Shown here: in pieces, positions 4,944-5,109 of the stretch
How the letters are laid out: each line of letters begins with the position of its first letter
Numbering within the stretch: position 1 is the stretch's first letter
Source: an uncultured Christensenella sp.
GTDB taxonomy: Bacteria > Bacillota > Clostridia > Christensenellales > UBA1750
Assembly: GCA_905193155.1 (NCBI GenBank)
Contig: CAJJNQ010000079.1
Span: forward strand, 1-5,109
Reading direction: 5' to 3'
Length of the DNA stretch: 5,109 nucleotides
The notes under the pieces: generated by a model
What the model saw: only the letters and a program-made list of their open reading frames with translations
Database searches by the model: none
Told to the model about the DNA's origin: nothing
Position numbers and translations under genes: made by a program

Positions 4944-5109
4944 CCGCACCGAAATGTTTTTTCAAAACATTCCGGTGTTACGGTCGGCTTATTTTCCGAA
5001 AAAGCTCTTCAGCTTTTTCTTCAAAACGCTCGACCTTCAGGTTCGCTTCGCTCTCCCTCCGATGGGCGGGGGAAGCTTCGCTCCCCCCTGCACCCCTCTC
5101 TCCTGCCCC
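4944..5109 (-). repeat. Right copy of the 166-bp inverted repeat
   Basis: This is the reverse complement of 1-166 with three differences. The module hairpins are retained: the 14-bp hairpin here has a G-T wobble where the left copy has A-T, so pairing is kept. It follows the ECF operon terminator and runs to the last base of the window. As with the left copy, the true outer boundary of the repeat is not visible. Confidence 0.93.

Noticed and set aside
1..5109. Terminal inverted repeats of a composite transposon
   Set aside because: No transposase, integrase or resolvase is encoded between the repeats, no target-site duplication can be seen, and the exact 55-bp end identity is better explained by contig ends. 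The repeats also contain internal modules unlike simple transposon ends.

Overview
The window looks like a chromosomal fragment from a moderately GC-rich Gram-positive bacterium, most likely a Clostridia-type Firmicute (Oscillospirales or Christensenellales would fit) and possibly from a metagenome. The clues are TTGAC[A/T] promoters with 17-bp spacers, strong purine-rich ribosome binding sites, a lipoprotein with a Thr-Pro-Glu linker, and a stand-alone ECF transporter S component paired with a DUF4430 protein. The lineage is inference; no phylogenetic marker gene is present.

Layout: (1) 1-290 is gene-free and holds two tandem copies of a ~121-bp hairpin-rich module, followed by a strong hairpin terminator (299-346). 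(2) 348-2605, minus strand, is a two-gene operon of paralogous SelA/DgaE-type PLP-fold proteins joined by an ATGA overlap. The upstream one keeps the PLP lysine; the downstream one has arginine there. A clear promoter precedes the pair (2629-2657). (3) 2791-3738, minus strand, is a lipoprotein polysaccharide deacetylase with its own terminator. (4) 3739-3956 is an AT-rich divergent promoter region. (5) 3957-4864, plus strand, is a two-gene operon: a membrane-anchored DUF4430 protein and an ECF S component, joined by a TAATG overlap. A hairpin terminator follows. (6) 4920-5109 carries the same hairpin-rich repeat as the left end, in inverted orientation.

Functionally, the deacetylase is an envelope enzyme, and the DUF4430/ECF pair is a likely micronutrient (perhaps corrinoid) capture and uptake unit that would rely on EcfA/A'/T encoded elsewhere. 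The PLP pair is of unknown substrate and may form a catalytic/non-catalytic hetero-oligomer. Nothing in the sequence ties the three units into one pathway.

The least explained element is the repeat. Its two tandem units keep a common framework while both arms of several stems have changed together, so base pairing is preserved rather than sequence. The two ends of the window are identical for exactly 55 bp and 163/166 identical overall. This suggests the window is a whole assembly contig that broke inside a dispersed repeat family.
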